The position numbers and the translations under genes are program-made. Below are positions 41,011-53,155 of a stretch of 64,000 bases of DNA, piece after piece. The notes beneath the pieces were generated by a model. That model had not been told where the DNA came from. It made no database searches and saw only the letters and a list, made by a program, of their open reading frames with translations. Each line of letters begins with the position of its first letter. Positions within the stretch are counted from its first letter, which is position 1. This stretch comes from Macropodus opercularis (taxonomy: Eukaryota; Chordata; Actinopteri; Anabantiformes; Osphronemidae), in the NCBI GenBank assembly GCA_030770545.1, contig CM061094.1:2279001-2343000 (forward strand), given 5' to 3'.

Positions 41011-44000
41011 TCAGGCAGCTGCTCTGAGCTGGACCTTCATGTGATAGGGTTTGGGCGTCTGGGTTAACCCAAAAAGAGACGTGAAATCTGGTTTTCCTGC
41101 ATCCTCAGGCCAGATGAACTTGAACTTCCTCAGCAGACTCACTATGACAAGGAAGAGTTCCATACGAGCCAGAGCCTCTCCAGGACACACCCGTGGTCCT
41201 GTGTTTCAAAATACCAATGACAAATGAAACACATTTTCTACAATAATATATATATATATATATACAGCAATAATAAATCTTTGTGATGTTTCATCAATTA
41301 CATTTCCCAGTCAGTCTTTCTTTGTATCCTTTCTTGGAAAATCCACTTCACGCACCTGTGGAGAAAGGCATGAAGGCCTCTGGTCTCACAAACTCTCCCT
41401 TCTCACTGAGGAAGTTCTCAGGGTTGAATTCATGAGGGTATTTCCACTGTCCCTCCTCAAACAGCACTGACGACAGGTTGGGGATGATAACAGTTCCCTG
41501 ACAAACAACGAGCAGCATAACAAGGCACATTCCAAAGGTTAAAGTGCTTAAACGAAACATACATACAGCTACAAAAATAAAGACAAAAAACTCCGAATTT
41601 TATTAACTTTGAAAGTGAAGAGAAAACAATAGAATTTAATGGAAGTAACCTTTAGCAGAATAGGTGGGTGGCCATCTGCCTCAACTGTTCCTATTATTGT
41701 TATTTTAAAAATTAGGTCTTGTCTGTCAAAGCTTTAAGTGTATATTTATTTAATTATTCTTTGTATAGCATTTATGTTAAATGTGTAATTAATAAGCAGC
41801 TGTTTGCAATGAACAATAAGAAGATAAGTTAAAAAATGAACTGTGACAGTTTTCAGGGCTAAGAAAAAAAGAACCCAAACAGAAATTAGAGAAACAAAAG
41901 AAAATTGTTGATCAGCGCCTGTCTATAGTAAAGCACGGTGGTGGCGCAGTGATGCTCCGGAGTTGTTTATCGTTTGCACTAGGAATCTGCAGCGTGTAGA
42001 AGGCAAAATAAAGTCATTCAAGTATATGGACATCTGAGGAGAAAACTGAGGATTAGGATTCTCTCTGTATGGTTCTGTAGGTGAAGCTTGAAGCAGCATG
42101 AGTCTCCTAAAATGGTTCTGTAAACAGCTGAAATGTTCATTGTAAATCTTATGTTACAGACCTTTGGTATAGAGAATCCCAGGAGCTCTGTGTCTTGAGT
42201 GGTGCGGTGGAAAAGACTGAGAGGAGTAATGTTACCCATCCTCTGGATTTCATGAATGACAGCCTACATGAGAGAAGCAGCTCTTACACTGTAGCACTGT
42301 GTCATCCCACAAGACATGTGTTTTACTTTACAGCAACTGGAAATAAAAATATTCTAAATGTCATATGTATGTGTGTAAAGCTTAAACGGTTACAGTTTAC
42401 CTGCACGTAGGGCATCTGGTGCCTGTCTTCAAAGCTGGCTTCATCCTTCCCATCCAGAACTGTGTCTATTTCCTGCTGACAGCGCTCTGAGGAAGACAAA
42501 GAGGAGGAGCTGGACAGTTCAGAGACAGAACCACTGCATATAGTCACACTAGCAGCTGAACGATGAGCTGATGTGATGTGATCAAACATGGACACTTTTT
42601 CCCATGTGTTCCATGCTTTTGGAAAAATGACCAATACATAAAAAGCTTGACATGATGATAGAGTTGAATGTAAAATTAAGATTGTGCACATATGTTTGTG
42701 TGGCTGTAATGGGCCCACTGACACTGACAACCTGCAGAAGGTGACAGACAGCTGTACCCTGTATGTGTGGGTAATTCATCAGGTAGAGCCAGGCAGTGAG
42801 CAGGGTGTTGGCCGTCGTGTCAGTTCCCCCATAATGAAACTCTGTAATGACTGCGCACAGCTGGTCTTCATAAAAGGACGCGTCATCATCTCCTCTCTGC
42901 AGGAAGGGGAGAAAACGAGTTAGTACAGCAGCTGACTACCTGAATATTACCTGTCACCCATCACCTATCACACAAACCTTCTCCATTTCATCCAGGTAAC
43001 AGTCCATGAAATGTCTCGGTTTTCCAGGAACTCTGGTCTTTTTGCTTTCAACCAACATCTCTGAATATCTTTCACGTGCAGTCTAAAAATACAAAAGCAA
43101 AAAGAGCAACACAATAGCACCAGTTGTATAATTAACTTTGGGACAAAAACAACCACAACACAATCTAATGGTTGTATATATGTTCTATATACAGTAAACA
43201 CACCCGAAACAGCTTGAAGGTTTTCTGGAAGGGCAGTGGCAGGCTGCGCATCATGGGGAAAGAGTCATAAATCTGCAGTGTGGAGGAAAATTACAACTTT
43301 AAGCTTTGACGAACAAATGCGTAAAAGTGTAATAATGCGGTGACAATTACTTTGTCACGTACCATACCCCAGAAGCCATTGAACTGCTTGGAGGTCTCAT
43401 GAAAATAAACGGTAAAAAACTTCATCGATTCGTCATCATAGTCAAACTGCTTCGCAAACAGGACTTGGCACATGACACTAGACATTGCGTTGTGAAAAAG
43501 CAGGTGAGGATCCATGTTCTTACCTAGAATTAAACAACGCGATCAATTCTTTCAGAACAAACACGCCACATATAAAAAACCTTTTAAACAAGATGAATAA
43601 ACATCATGCAGACGCAGACACACCAACACTCTGCTCCAGATGTGCTATGATGCGACGTGTCTCTGTCAGAATCCTCACTTCCATGGACTGCTTCCCTACC
43701 CCAAAGTTTCTCAGGGTCATTACACCAAAGCGCCGATGTTCTTTCCAAGAAGAGTTGTAATCTGACATTGCCATTCCTGGAGCTATGTGAAAAAAAATTC
43801 AGTCAAAAAGTTTTTTTAAACTCGAAACCTGTGGTCAGGGCCTAATATATCCAGTAATTACATTTCAGTGTTCTTTCATCTTAAAGGCATGTAGTAAAGT
43901 CAGATCCACACAGCTCATCGCATGAACTGGCGCCTGCTCTCGTTCCACTTTAATCAGTAATCAGATTACTGGCGACAGTAAGGCCAAATAAAAGGCCTCA

Positions 44001-44954
44001 CATTGAACATGAAAACGCGTCTTGTGATTGGATAATTGCTGAGAGGAGGCAGCGCCTTCGCTATGCGTTTAGCTGACAGATCAAATACCCACAACAACCC
44101 ACAATAGCTGAGTTTCCATGCTAAACTGCATGCAAGTCAAAGTTTCATATACTTAATGAAAATGAGAGAATGGTTCTCAGTGATCTATTTTCTAAATATT
44201 TTTATTCCATCAAAAGCGGTCTGACTCATATTCTACAGTTTCAAAAGCATAAACACTAATAAAACAGTTTAACAATTACAACATGGGACATTCTTTTTCA
44301 ACACTGCTGGGCATCAAACCATAAACTAGTCTAGTCAGAGAGACATCAGACTTTAATCACACTTGGTTAGTTCGCTCTCTGCTGTACAGCTGCTGATCGA
44401 CTCTACATTGATGCTTCGCTTCAAATGCATAAAATGCAAATAAGGAGGAAAAAGGCTACACAGCTAAATGGTTGGAATTCTAAACACCACTGTCGAGTCA
44501 CATGTACCTTTCTCCTGAAAAGCACGACTGATCATGAGCTCTTCTGATCTGCCTGAGAAGGCTGCAGCTTTATTCACCAGGGCTTCTTTCAAGGCTTGTA
44601 GTCCGTTGATGACAACTGTAGGTCTGGGACCAATGAACAGGCTGTAGATGCTACCATACTGTTTGGACAGCTGAGGAAACGGACACAATTATGACTTAAG
44701 ATTCAAGTCATACTTAATTAACATACAAAGAACTAAGATACAAGTCACCATACTGTACAATATACTACAATCTCTTAGGCATCCGTTAACTTTACCCTGT
44801 CCAGATCTGCAAGAGGATTCCTCAGATCGAGCTGCAACACATTTCCAAGGATGGGAACAGGTTGAGGACCTGGAGGAAAGTTTTTAGATCTGCGTGTTTG
44901 AAAAAGAAGCAGGAAGAACATAACAGCAGCAAACAGAGCCACTGACGCAAACAT
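41011..44954 (-). CDS. CYP2-family cytochrome P450, copy A, complete and intact (490 aa)
   Basis: Exons in transcript order: 44796-44954, 44508-44670, 43624-43782, 43363-43523, 43204-43272, 42978-43082, 42758-42896, 42401-42486, 42162-42263, 41356-41497, 41011-41198; 1473 bp with every junction GT-AG and in phase. It is a membrane-anchored heme monooxygenase of the endoplasmic reticulum using electrons from NADPH-P450 reductase. Residues 2-18 form the N-terminal anchor, followed by RRSKNFPPGP (proline hinge). The I-helix oxygen-activation motif is GGTDTT (295-300), the K-helix ExxR is E352-R355, and the heme motif is FSTGPRVCPGE with Cys433. Length fits CYP2. It resembles fish CYP2 subfamilies of the CYP2X/2N/2P/2J type, but I cannot assign a subfamily or substrate. 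Odd: canonical exons 5 and 7 are each split by an extra intron. A TATA box lies 50 bp upstream of the ATG. Confidence 0.95.
41917..41960. repeat. Short element remnant in copy A intron (between exons 9 and 10)
   Basis: Text of the form GTAAAGCACGGTGGTGGCGC resembles a conserved stretch of fish Tc1 transposase genes. A related sequence is at the same intron position in copy B (49340-49382), so it predates that duplication. It is too short to classify firmly. Confidence 0.4.
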
Positions 44955-46464
44955 GATGAATCTGAGCCTCTGGTGAATGATCAGTCCTGTTTTTCTGTCT
45001 CTGCTTTTATATTAGCCTCAACCTTTGACCAGTCATGTGTTTACTGTACATGACTTGTGGTGTGAGATATGAATGACTCAATTGTGTATCAGAGCCCAAA
45101 TATCACGGAAACACACATACTGTACTTATTTGAAGAACATCAGTGCTCTAATCTGTAGAGGAGCATTCAGATCACGCAGAACATCTATCTGCTATCCAAT
45201 CTGCTTCCACGATGAAAGCACGGAAACCCAGTTTCCTCCTTGCTGTAAGATGAGCAGACATGCTGCTTGAGAGCTTGGAGTCAATCGCCCACTCAACTAA
45301 CCAATACACCATGTTTGATCAACTGCAGACAGGAACATAATCATTTCTTGACTCTCATTGTAGTCTATTAATGAATGATTTATCACCCAAATCATGCTTT
45401 TTTTTCTAGTTGTTCACAAGATATTTTCACTGAAGGAACTCAATCAGACACAGCACTGAGATTCAAAGTAATACAAACGATTTATTCTGGTAGGTGGTGT
45501 AAACAATATGCAAAAGGCAGACATACGAAGTCACCTTCTTCCTCCCTGCAGGGATAAAGCACAGCACACTCTCCTCTCTCATTCTAGGGGAGGTGGTTTT
45601 TAAACCCTTAACTTGCGACAGTCACAAAAGAGCGATTGTCCAAGTTTGGACTTCGATCCGTGATATTGTAGATGAATGACTCTGTTTATGTGAAGGTATC
45701 TGCATGTCAGATCACTCCAACCTGACATGTTCCTGGAGCGGCCAAGGACTTTCACAACACGAACTTTCCAGAAATGGGAGAGATCATCCTGTTGTCCTGC
45801 CAACACAAAAGTTCCGATCCTGGAAACAGAACCTCTGTAAACTCATGGCCTGAATGTCCTGCTTTTTATCGATCAGTACATACATGTTAAATACAAATTA
45901 CATATATTCCACCCCAACTATACACATCTTCCACTACGTTTTCATTTTTCAGTCATCTGATACAGGTAAGGGTCAGGGTGCTTGGTAAATGGTCTGCACT
46001 TGCAAAGCGCTTTTCTACCTATTGGTACTCAAAGCGCTTTTGACGCTGTGTGAAGTCCAGTGGCCATGACCTTCTTCCATAACTGTCCTTTTTTAGATGA
46101 CCTTGATGTGTCACATTCTAGACATAGATATAGAGCAGTGATATACAAGTAGGTCTGCTGACGACAGCACTTCCAAGAATAAAGCCCATAAGCCCATCAG
46201 CCTTAAGGCTTAAATTCCTGATTTTGCATGCTCTCAGTTGCTGATTTACAAAACAACACTGCATGTTTCACATCACATTGCTGGTGCTGTTAGCTTCAGC
46301 TTTTTGCTGTACTACTGTATTCTGTTATATCAAAGATGATGTTTAGCAGTAGCGTGTTAGCATTTGAAAAAACAAACACAAGCCCTGTCCTTGTGATGTC
46401 CAGTCATTTCCATTTCCATTTTCCATTTCCATTTTAATTTTCATAAAAAGCAAGATATATTGTT
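44955..46464. other. Spacer upstream of P450 copy A
   Basis: Apart from the copy A promoter it carries a short common fish repeat at about 45979-46050, recognised by GGTAAATGGTCTGCACTTG and two AAAGCGCTTTT blocks. Nothing else supportable. Confidence 0.5.
45004..45011 (-). promoter_or_regulatory. TATA box of P450 copy A
   Basis: TATAAAAG on the minus strand, 50 bp upstream of the copy A ATG. The equivalent box stands at the same distance in copy B, which supports it as the core promoter and implies a short 5' UTR. Confidence 0.7.
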
Positions 46465-46469
46465 GAAAC

Positions 46470-46677
46470 TGTCACGATCCCTGGTCTGGCCCTGGTTCTC
46501 TCTTCCTTTATTTTTTACATGGTTCCCTTTTTAGCCACGCCTCCACATCTTCCGTCACGCACTTTTAGCCCTTTAGTTAGTTTGGTTCTTTGGCATTGGC
46601 CGATTTGACCAATTAAAACCTGTTCCTTGGAACGTCATCCAGCCCTTGAGTCCTCATTGAACTCCTAGACCTTGACA
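46470..46677 (+). mobile_element. Short solo LTR with GAAAC target duplication
   Basis: A 208-bp element beginning TGTCACGATCCC and ending GACCTTGACA, flanked by exact 5-bp duplications GAAAC at 46465-46469 and 46678-46682. It has TG...CA termini and an ATTAAA. The start TGTCACGATC is shared with the LTR at 61115. It lies between P450 copy A and fragment D. Confidence 0.75.
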
Positions 46678-46922
46678 GAAACCGATTAACAATAATAGTT
46701 CTGTGCCTCATGAAGAGTTGCAATTCATTTTACAGTGTATTCAGTCAGCTCATAATATAGCCAAAAGCTAGTCTTGTTGGAAGTGTTTGGTTTAGATAAT
46801 GGCTTGATGGACGGATGAAGACATGGAGGGAATTCGTAGACAACTGCTGCTGTTGAAGAATGTCTGCTGTACCTGACTCACTGTGACTAAGGCTTTCTGA
46901 AACTGGTCGGCTCTTGTCATTC

Positions 46923-47340
46923 ATGGATTTCATGAATGACAGCCTACATGAGAGAAACAGCTCTTACACTGTACACACTTTACAGTAACTGGAAATAAAT
47001 ACGGTGAATGCAAAATATATGTGTGTAAAGCTTAAATTGTTACAGTTTTGTGTGGGGAATTCATCAGGTAGAGCCAGGCAGTGAGCAGTCGAGCTCCGTA
47101 AGGACTGCGCACAGCTGGTCTTCATAAAATAACACATCACCATCTCGTCTCTACGGGAACAGAAAAGTAAACTGACTATCTGAATGTGACCTTAGCCTCC
47201 GCCAGAATGTCTGTCACACAAACCTCCATTTCACCATTTCAGTCCATGAAATGCCTCGGTTCTCACAGAACTCTGGTCTTTTTGCAACCAACATCTCTGA
47301 ATATATTTCACGTGCAGTCTAAAAAGACAAAATGTTATAC
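46923..47340 (-). pseudogene. P450 fragment D (parts of exons 5b, 6 and 7b)
   Basis: In minus-strand order it has a partial exon 5b at about 47222-47319 (with a loss in the middle), a partial exon 6 at about 47051-47151 (missing the I-helix stretch), and the first ~20 bp of exon 7b at about 46923-46942 with its flanking intron. Exon 7a is gone: intron sequence joins straight to exon 6. It is closest by eye to copies A and B. A relic of another tandem copy, not translatable. Confidence 0.85.
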
Positions 47341-48340
47341 TGTATGTTAATGACATAATAAATACATACTTTTATAATTAATGTTTACAGTCTTAACTCT
47401 GCATTATTTTTGTTTGTTTGTTTGTCTTGATTTTCTTTGTGACCAGTGGAACATGTTGGGACCAGTTAAGTAATAAACCTATACCATTGAATAATGTTCT
47501 TATTCTATTTTAATACACAATGCAAGTGCAGTGAGATTTGCTGGAGTCACATCACATCTCTGCTGAATTCCTCCACAGGCAGGAAATGTCCTACAACCTG
47601 GAGAGAATTTGTCTGGTCAAGAACCATGGCCTCAGAAGTGAGACGGAGGTAGCGCGACAGACTTTGTAATGCTTATTCTAATGCACGCTGAAAGCCCCAG
47701 TCCGGGACGTGTGCTCGCTCTATAGTTGGACCAATGAATAAATAAATAACAGAGATGGTGGACTGCATTTGTTTCTCAAAGACAGATTGTGCTCCATTCA
47801 GTAATTATCCACTGATTTATCTCAATAACGATTCAAAGGCAATTAGAACTATTTTAGTGTGACCAGGGACATGAATATGTTGAAACCATATTGTAGTCGT
47901 AGGTCAAGTATGGGGCGATCAGAGCTGACAGGAACCATGGTGAAGCCAGGACCAGTTTTTGAGGGACCAGACTGGACCAGATTGTTGTAGGCTTAACCTT
48001 TTTAGTGAAGGAAAAGGAGACTGGTTTAGACGGCTGTACCTCTCAGTTGGACCAGTCATAGCCAGCAATGGCGTCCTACCACCTAGGATGAACACCTGGG
48101 TGGTCAGTGGCACCTTCTGCCTCAACTTGCCCTGATGGATGCCCCGAAGTTTCTTACTGCATCATAGCAGTAGTACACTAGTAAGTAAAAACAAGCTCAA
48201 AGACGTTTTTGAAGGGCAGAGTTAGGTGTATTTTTATCAGCACGCACATAAAAACACACAATGTACACAATGTCACAGTATGTTTATTATGATTGGAATA
48301 AACTCTGTCTTCAAATTGTTGGGTCCCAACCATTGACCCA
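47341..48340. other. Spacer between fragment D and P450 copy B
   Basis: About 1 kb. A block at about 47880-48130 shares phrases (CAGAGCT..., GGGACCAGACTGGA) with 51838-51890 inside copy B, so it is probably an unclassified repeat. The AATAAA of copy B is at 48283-48288. Confidence 0.45.
48283..48288 (-). terminator. Putative polyadenylation signal of copy B
   Basis: AATAAA on the minus strand, 53 bp beyond the copy B stop codon. Confidence 0.45.
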
Positions 48341-49339
48341 TCAGGTAGCTGCTCTGAGCTGGACCTTCATGTGATAGGGTTTGGGCGTCTGGGTTACTCC
48401 GTAAACAGGAGTGAAATCTGGTTTTCCTGCATCCTCAGGCCAGATGAACTTGAACTTCCTCAGCAGACTCACTATGACAAGGAAGAGTTCCATACGAGCC
48501 AGAGCCTCTCCAAGACACATCCATGGTCCTGTGTTTCAAAATACACACGACACAAGCATGAGGAGGCTTCATGTGTTATTTAACATAGAGATACTGTTGT
48601 CAGCTTAATTTACCAATAGAACGTTCTTTGTATCTTTTATTGGAAAATCCACTTTACGCACCTGTGGAGAAAGGCATGAAGGCCTCTGGCTTCACAAACT
48701 CTCCCTTCTCACTCAGGAAGTTCTCAGGGTTGAATTCATGAGGGTATTTCCACTGTCCCTCCTCAAACAGCACTGACGACAGGTTGGGGATGATAATGGT
48801 TCCCTGAAGAACAGGCCAATAAAATCTAATACCTCTAATACCATTCTACAAGTAAAACCTTTATTTTGTTTAAGTGTAGCAAACGTTAGTTTATATGTTG
48901 TCATTCTGAGTCATCACTAAATCAACTGAAATGTGCAGTGGAGTTTAAGATGCTGATAGATACAGTAAAGTTCAACTTTTGCTTTCCACTCATAACCCCT
49001 CCCACACACACACCAGGCAGCAGCATATAACCAGTAGAAGTGTCAACCCCATTTGTGCTTGTGGCATCAAAGTTGACTGGATGCTTGCAGTATTTAATAT
49101 CAATGCATACAATACATGACAAAATAAACAAACTTTTTTCATTAGGACAAAATTCTTGTGAAAAAATAAGTAACAGTACTGAGGTTTCATTTCTGAGGAG
49201 AACAGTTTGGCGATTCGAGGCTGTGAAAGTTTTCAGGCCCAAGAATCAACTGTAAATCTGGAGAACGAATAATGGAGAACACTATACGCTAAAACAAAGC
49301 AAACTAATCAGAAGAAGGAAGATACAAAAAAAATAAAGA

Positions 49340-49382
49340 GCCTGTCTAGAGTAAAGCATGGTGGTGACTCAGTGATGGGCTG
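49340..49382. repeat. Element remnant in copy B intron, counterpart of copy A remnant
   Basis: GTCTAGAGTAAAGCATGGTG and following bases match the copy A remnant at the same intron position. See the copy A entry. Confidence 0.4.
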
Positions 49383-49652
49383 GGAACCTGGGGCAGGTTC
49401 TCACACAGCTACAGTAATTGTAATGAGAGTTAAATCATGTTACAGACCTTTGGTACAGAGAATCCCAGGAGCTCTGTGTCTTGAGTGGTGGAGTGGAAAA
49501 GACTGAGAGGAGTAATGTTACCCATCCTCTGGATTTCATGAATGACAGCCTACATGAGAGAAACAGCTCTTACACTGTGGCACTGTGTCATCCCACAAGA
49601 CATGTGTTTTACTTTACAGCAACTGGAAATAAAAATATTCTAAATGCGAAAT

Positions 49653-49678
49653 ATAAGATAAGATAAGATAAGATAAGA
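49653..49678. repeat. (ATAAG)n pentanucleotide microsatellite
   Basis: About five units in the copy B intron between exons 7a and 7b. Copy A has no such run in the matching intron, so it arose after the duplication. Confidence 0.9.
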
Positions 49679-52504
49679 CTTTATTGCTACCACAGCTACA
49701 AACAATAAGAAAGTGTGAAAGAATGAAAGTGGAGCATGTGCAAATATGTGCGCAAAGACAATTATACATTATACAAATTGACAATTTTTACTTATGCACA
49801 ATATGTCATATATATGTGTGTGTAAAGCTTAAATTGTTACAGTTTACCTGCACGTAGGGCATCTGGTGCCTGTCTTCAAAGCTGGCTTCATCCTTCCCAT
49901 CCAGAACTGTGTCTATTTCCTGCTGACAGCGCTCTGAGGAAGACAAAGAGGAGGAGCTGGACAGTTAAGAGAAAGTTACGAAAATTCTTGTGTGTGTATG
50001 TATATTGTGTTGGGGTCACACAGCTACAAAATGTGTGAAGTGTCTTTGTGTTCCACAAATGTATTTGTTCATGGGTTAATGGTAAATTTGTAAAAATGGA
50101 ACAAACTGATCTACAGTAAAGATAGAGTTGAATGTAAATTGACATATTTTTGTATGGTTGAAGTGACACTGACAACCTGCAGAAGGTGACAGACAGCTGT
50201 ACCCTGTATGTGTGGGGAATTCATCAGGTAGAGCCAGGCAGTGAGCAGGGTGTTGGCCGTCGTGTCAGTTCCAGCAAAATGAAGCTCCATAATAACTGTA
50301 CAGAGCTGGTCTTCATAAAATGACGCGTCTCCTCTCTGCAAGGAGGAGAAAGAAAAGAGTAAATACAACATTCAGTCAATCTCAATATTACCTTAGCCAT
50401 TAAAGTGTTTGACACACAAACCTTCTCCATTTCATCCAGGTAACAGTCCATGAAATGTCTCGGTTTGCCAGGAACTCTGGTCTTTTTAGTGTCAGCCAAC
50501 ATCGCTGAGTATTTTTCACGTGCAGTCTAAAAAGACAGAATGTGTAACAAAAACTGTAATGGTTAATGAAACATACTTAAAAGAATAAAACTGTGTTCAT
50601 TTTGACAGTAAATTTAAAATTAAGCAACTCAAAGTTCAAATAACACAGGATCAAATGAGCTCCCACATGCACAACAATAACTTTTTTAACAAGGTTAAAA
50701 GGGGTTTAACAAGGCGTGATCACGCTTGACGCAAGCCATCGACAGGGAGCCTGCTGAAGTCATGCACTAATCACTCAGCAGTTCTAGGCTGCTCCGTCTG
50801 AAGATGTTACGGTCTATTCAAAACAAACCTGAAACAGCTGGAAGGTTGTCTGGAAGGGCAGTGGCAGGCTGCGCAGCATGGGGAAGAAGTCGTAAATCTG
50901 TAGTGTGGAGCAAAATTACACCTTACATGTTTTCATTTAGTTCCCCCAGAAAACCGACCACAAGCATCAGTTATTTTAGAACCTTCATGACAACATTCTA
51001 GCAATTCCTTTTGTAATATTTTTGTATGAAATGCCACGTACCATACCCCAGAACCCATTGATTTGTTTGGAAGTCTCACAGAAAAAAACAGGAAAAAACT
51101 TCATGAATTTGTCGTCATTGTCAAACTGCTTTGCAAACAGGACTTGACAAATGATACTAGACGCTGCGTTGTGAAAAAGCAGGTGAGGATCCAGGTTCTT
51201 ACCTAGAATTAAACAACATCTATCAGGTTTCGCCATCATGATGGCCTGTGTAGAAATATGTACGAGGCCACGTTTGTAAAGCAGACGCACCAAGGCTCTG
51301 CTCCAGATGTGCTACGATGCGGTGTCTCTGTCAGAATCCTCATTTCCATGGACTGCTTGCCGAGCCCAAAGTTTCTGAGGGTCGTAACACCAAAGCGCCG
51401 ATGTTCTTTCCAAAGAGAGTTATCGCCAGACATTGCAATTCCTGGAGCTACATGAGCAAAACGTCAAGTTAAAAGGAAATGATGTATATTTAAAATAACA
51501 TCATCACATAGACAGTAACTGTAGCTCGGTTGTTGTTGTTTTTTTTTATTATTTTGGGGGTTTTGTTTTCTTCAGTTTAGTGGCCCCACTTCTATTAATG
51601 GCCCTGCCCTTAATATATAACTGATTACATACGTCTCACATTTTGTAACTTTTGTTTTGTGCGGGACAATGTGTGGAATAGGTGGAGATAGTCAGGGAAT
51701 GATGGGGGATGTAGGGGGGCCCAGCCAAAGTCTGTCTGGGTAGGAAGTTGCAGGACAAAAGTAGCTTTTCTGGAGTTGGTCTTTGCTGATCATAACTCAC
51801 GATGTGGAGATGTGTCCAGCCATCAAGCAGGGGGCAAGCAGAGCTAATGGGAGCCTTGAGGATCTTGTTTAGGGACCAGACTGGATTGACATTCAGTGAA
51901 GTGTTGCCCTTGGTACTATAGCAAGCATGGACCCGAAGAAAGCCAGGACAAAGAAGGACTGGACCCAACACTTATTTTGGGGTGAGTGTGATGAATGGTG
52001 CAGAAGGCAACTTATGCAGACGCTCCTGCTTCCTCCTTCCTCCGGGGAAAGCCCCAACCACATTGATGCTGCCCTTATGGATAGTGAAGACAAGAGGTCC
52101 TCAAATGTGCAGCTGGAAGGGGCTTAAAGTTATCAGTTACCAGTCTGACCCCAATCTGGACCAAGTCTGATCTGATCCTGGAGATTGCAGTGAGCCGGGT
52201 TTTGGGGTTTAGCCAGAGACAGAGAATACTGATGGGACTTGGCTTCTTGGCCAGACTAAGAGGTCATGTCATACTTGGTCATGGGTACATGGGTGGCAAC
52301 CTAAATCCAGCAATTATATTTGTCACGAAGAAGCTTTATCTCAATAACAATTTAAACAGAAATTTATTAAGAATTTTTTTTATTGCTACACAATATTAAA
52401 AAAAATGAATGATTACTAATAACAAATCTTGAGGGTAAGCAAAGGGAAGAGCATAAGACAATAACTGTGTCTTATGGACTAGGGCAAAAGAAGAGAACAT
52501 AATG

Positions 52505-53155
52505 AACTAGGCTTAAAACTTTCCTTTTCGACAAAGCTGATGGTTCCAGATGGTTCTGGTTTCTCTGATCCATCTCTTAGTTCAGCTGCTACAGGCTTAA
52601 ATGCTGGAACCTCCTTCATTGACTGAGCTCCTCTGGTTTTCTTCTATTCACTAACATTCCACCATGTGACTAACTTTGTCTCTGTTCTCTCCTAGTTGTG
52701 TTTCTCTCTTTCTGTCTCTCTCTGTTCTCATCTCCAGGTATCGTCAGACTCAGAGTCGTGTGTCTCAGTGTTCAGTTGCTGGTCCAACCATCCTGCCTGA
52801 GTCTGTTGCTGCTTGTTGTTGTTGTTGTTGTTGTTTATTGTTGTTGTGGTGGTGGTGGTGGTGGTGGTGGTGTTCTTTTGTCTCTTCTCTATCCCTTCAC
52901 CCCAACCGGTCAAGGCAGATGTTCTCCCACACTGATCCTGGGTCTGCTGGAGGTTTTTTCTTCTATAGAGGGAGTTTTTCCACTGTTCTATTTAAATGTA
53001 CAATTTATTGATTGGCTCCAGTTAAAAGCTGCTCAATGTGGGATTTGTTGGGTTTAGTTGTGTCAGGTCTTAAACCGTACTTGTAAAGTGCCTTGAGATA
53101 ACAGATGTTGTGAATTGGTGCTATATAAATAAAGTTGAATTGAATTGAAATCCCC
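52505..53155 (+). mobile_element. 3' end of an L2-type LINE in copy B intron 2
   Basis: Starts near text for the LINE C-terminus (CTTTCCTTTTCGACAAAGCT) and runs through a 3' UTR to AAAGTGCCTTGAGATAAC and a GAATTGAATTGAAA tail. It contains a (TTG)n run at about 52813-52845 and a (TGG)n run at 52846-52872. It is 5' truncated, as usual for LINE copies. Confidence 0.75.
52813..52872. repeat. Compound (TTG)n(TGG)n microsatellite
   Basis: Adjacent trinucleotide runs inside the LINE 3' UTR in copy B intron 2. Confidence 0.95.
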
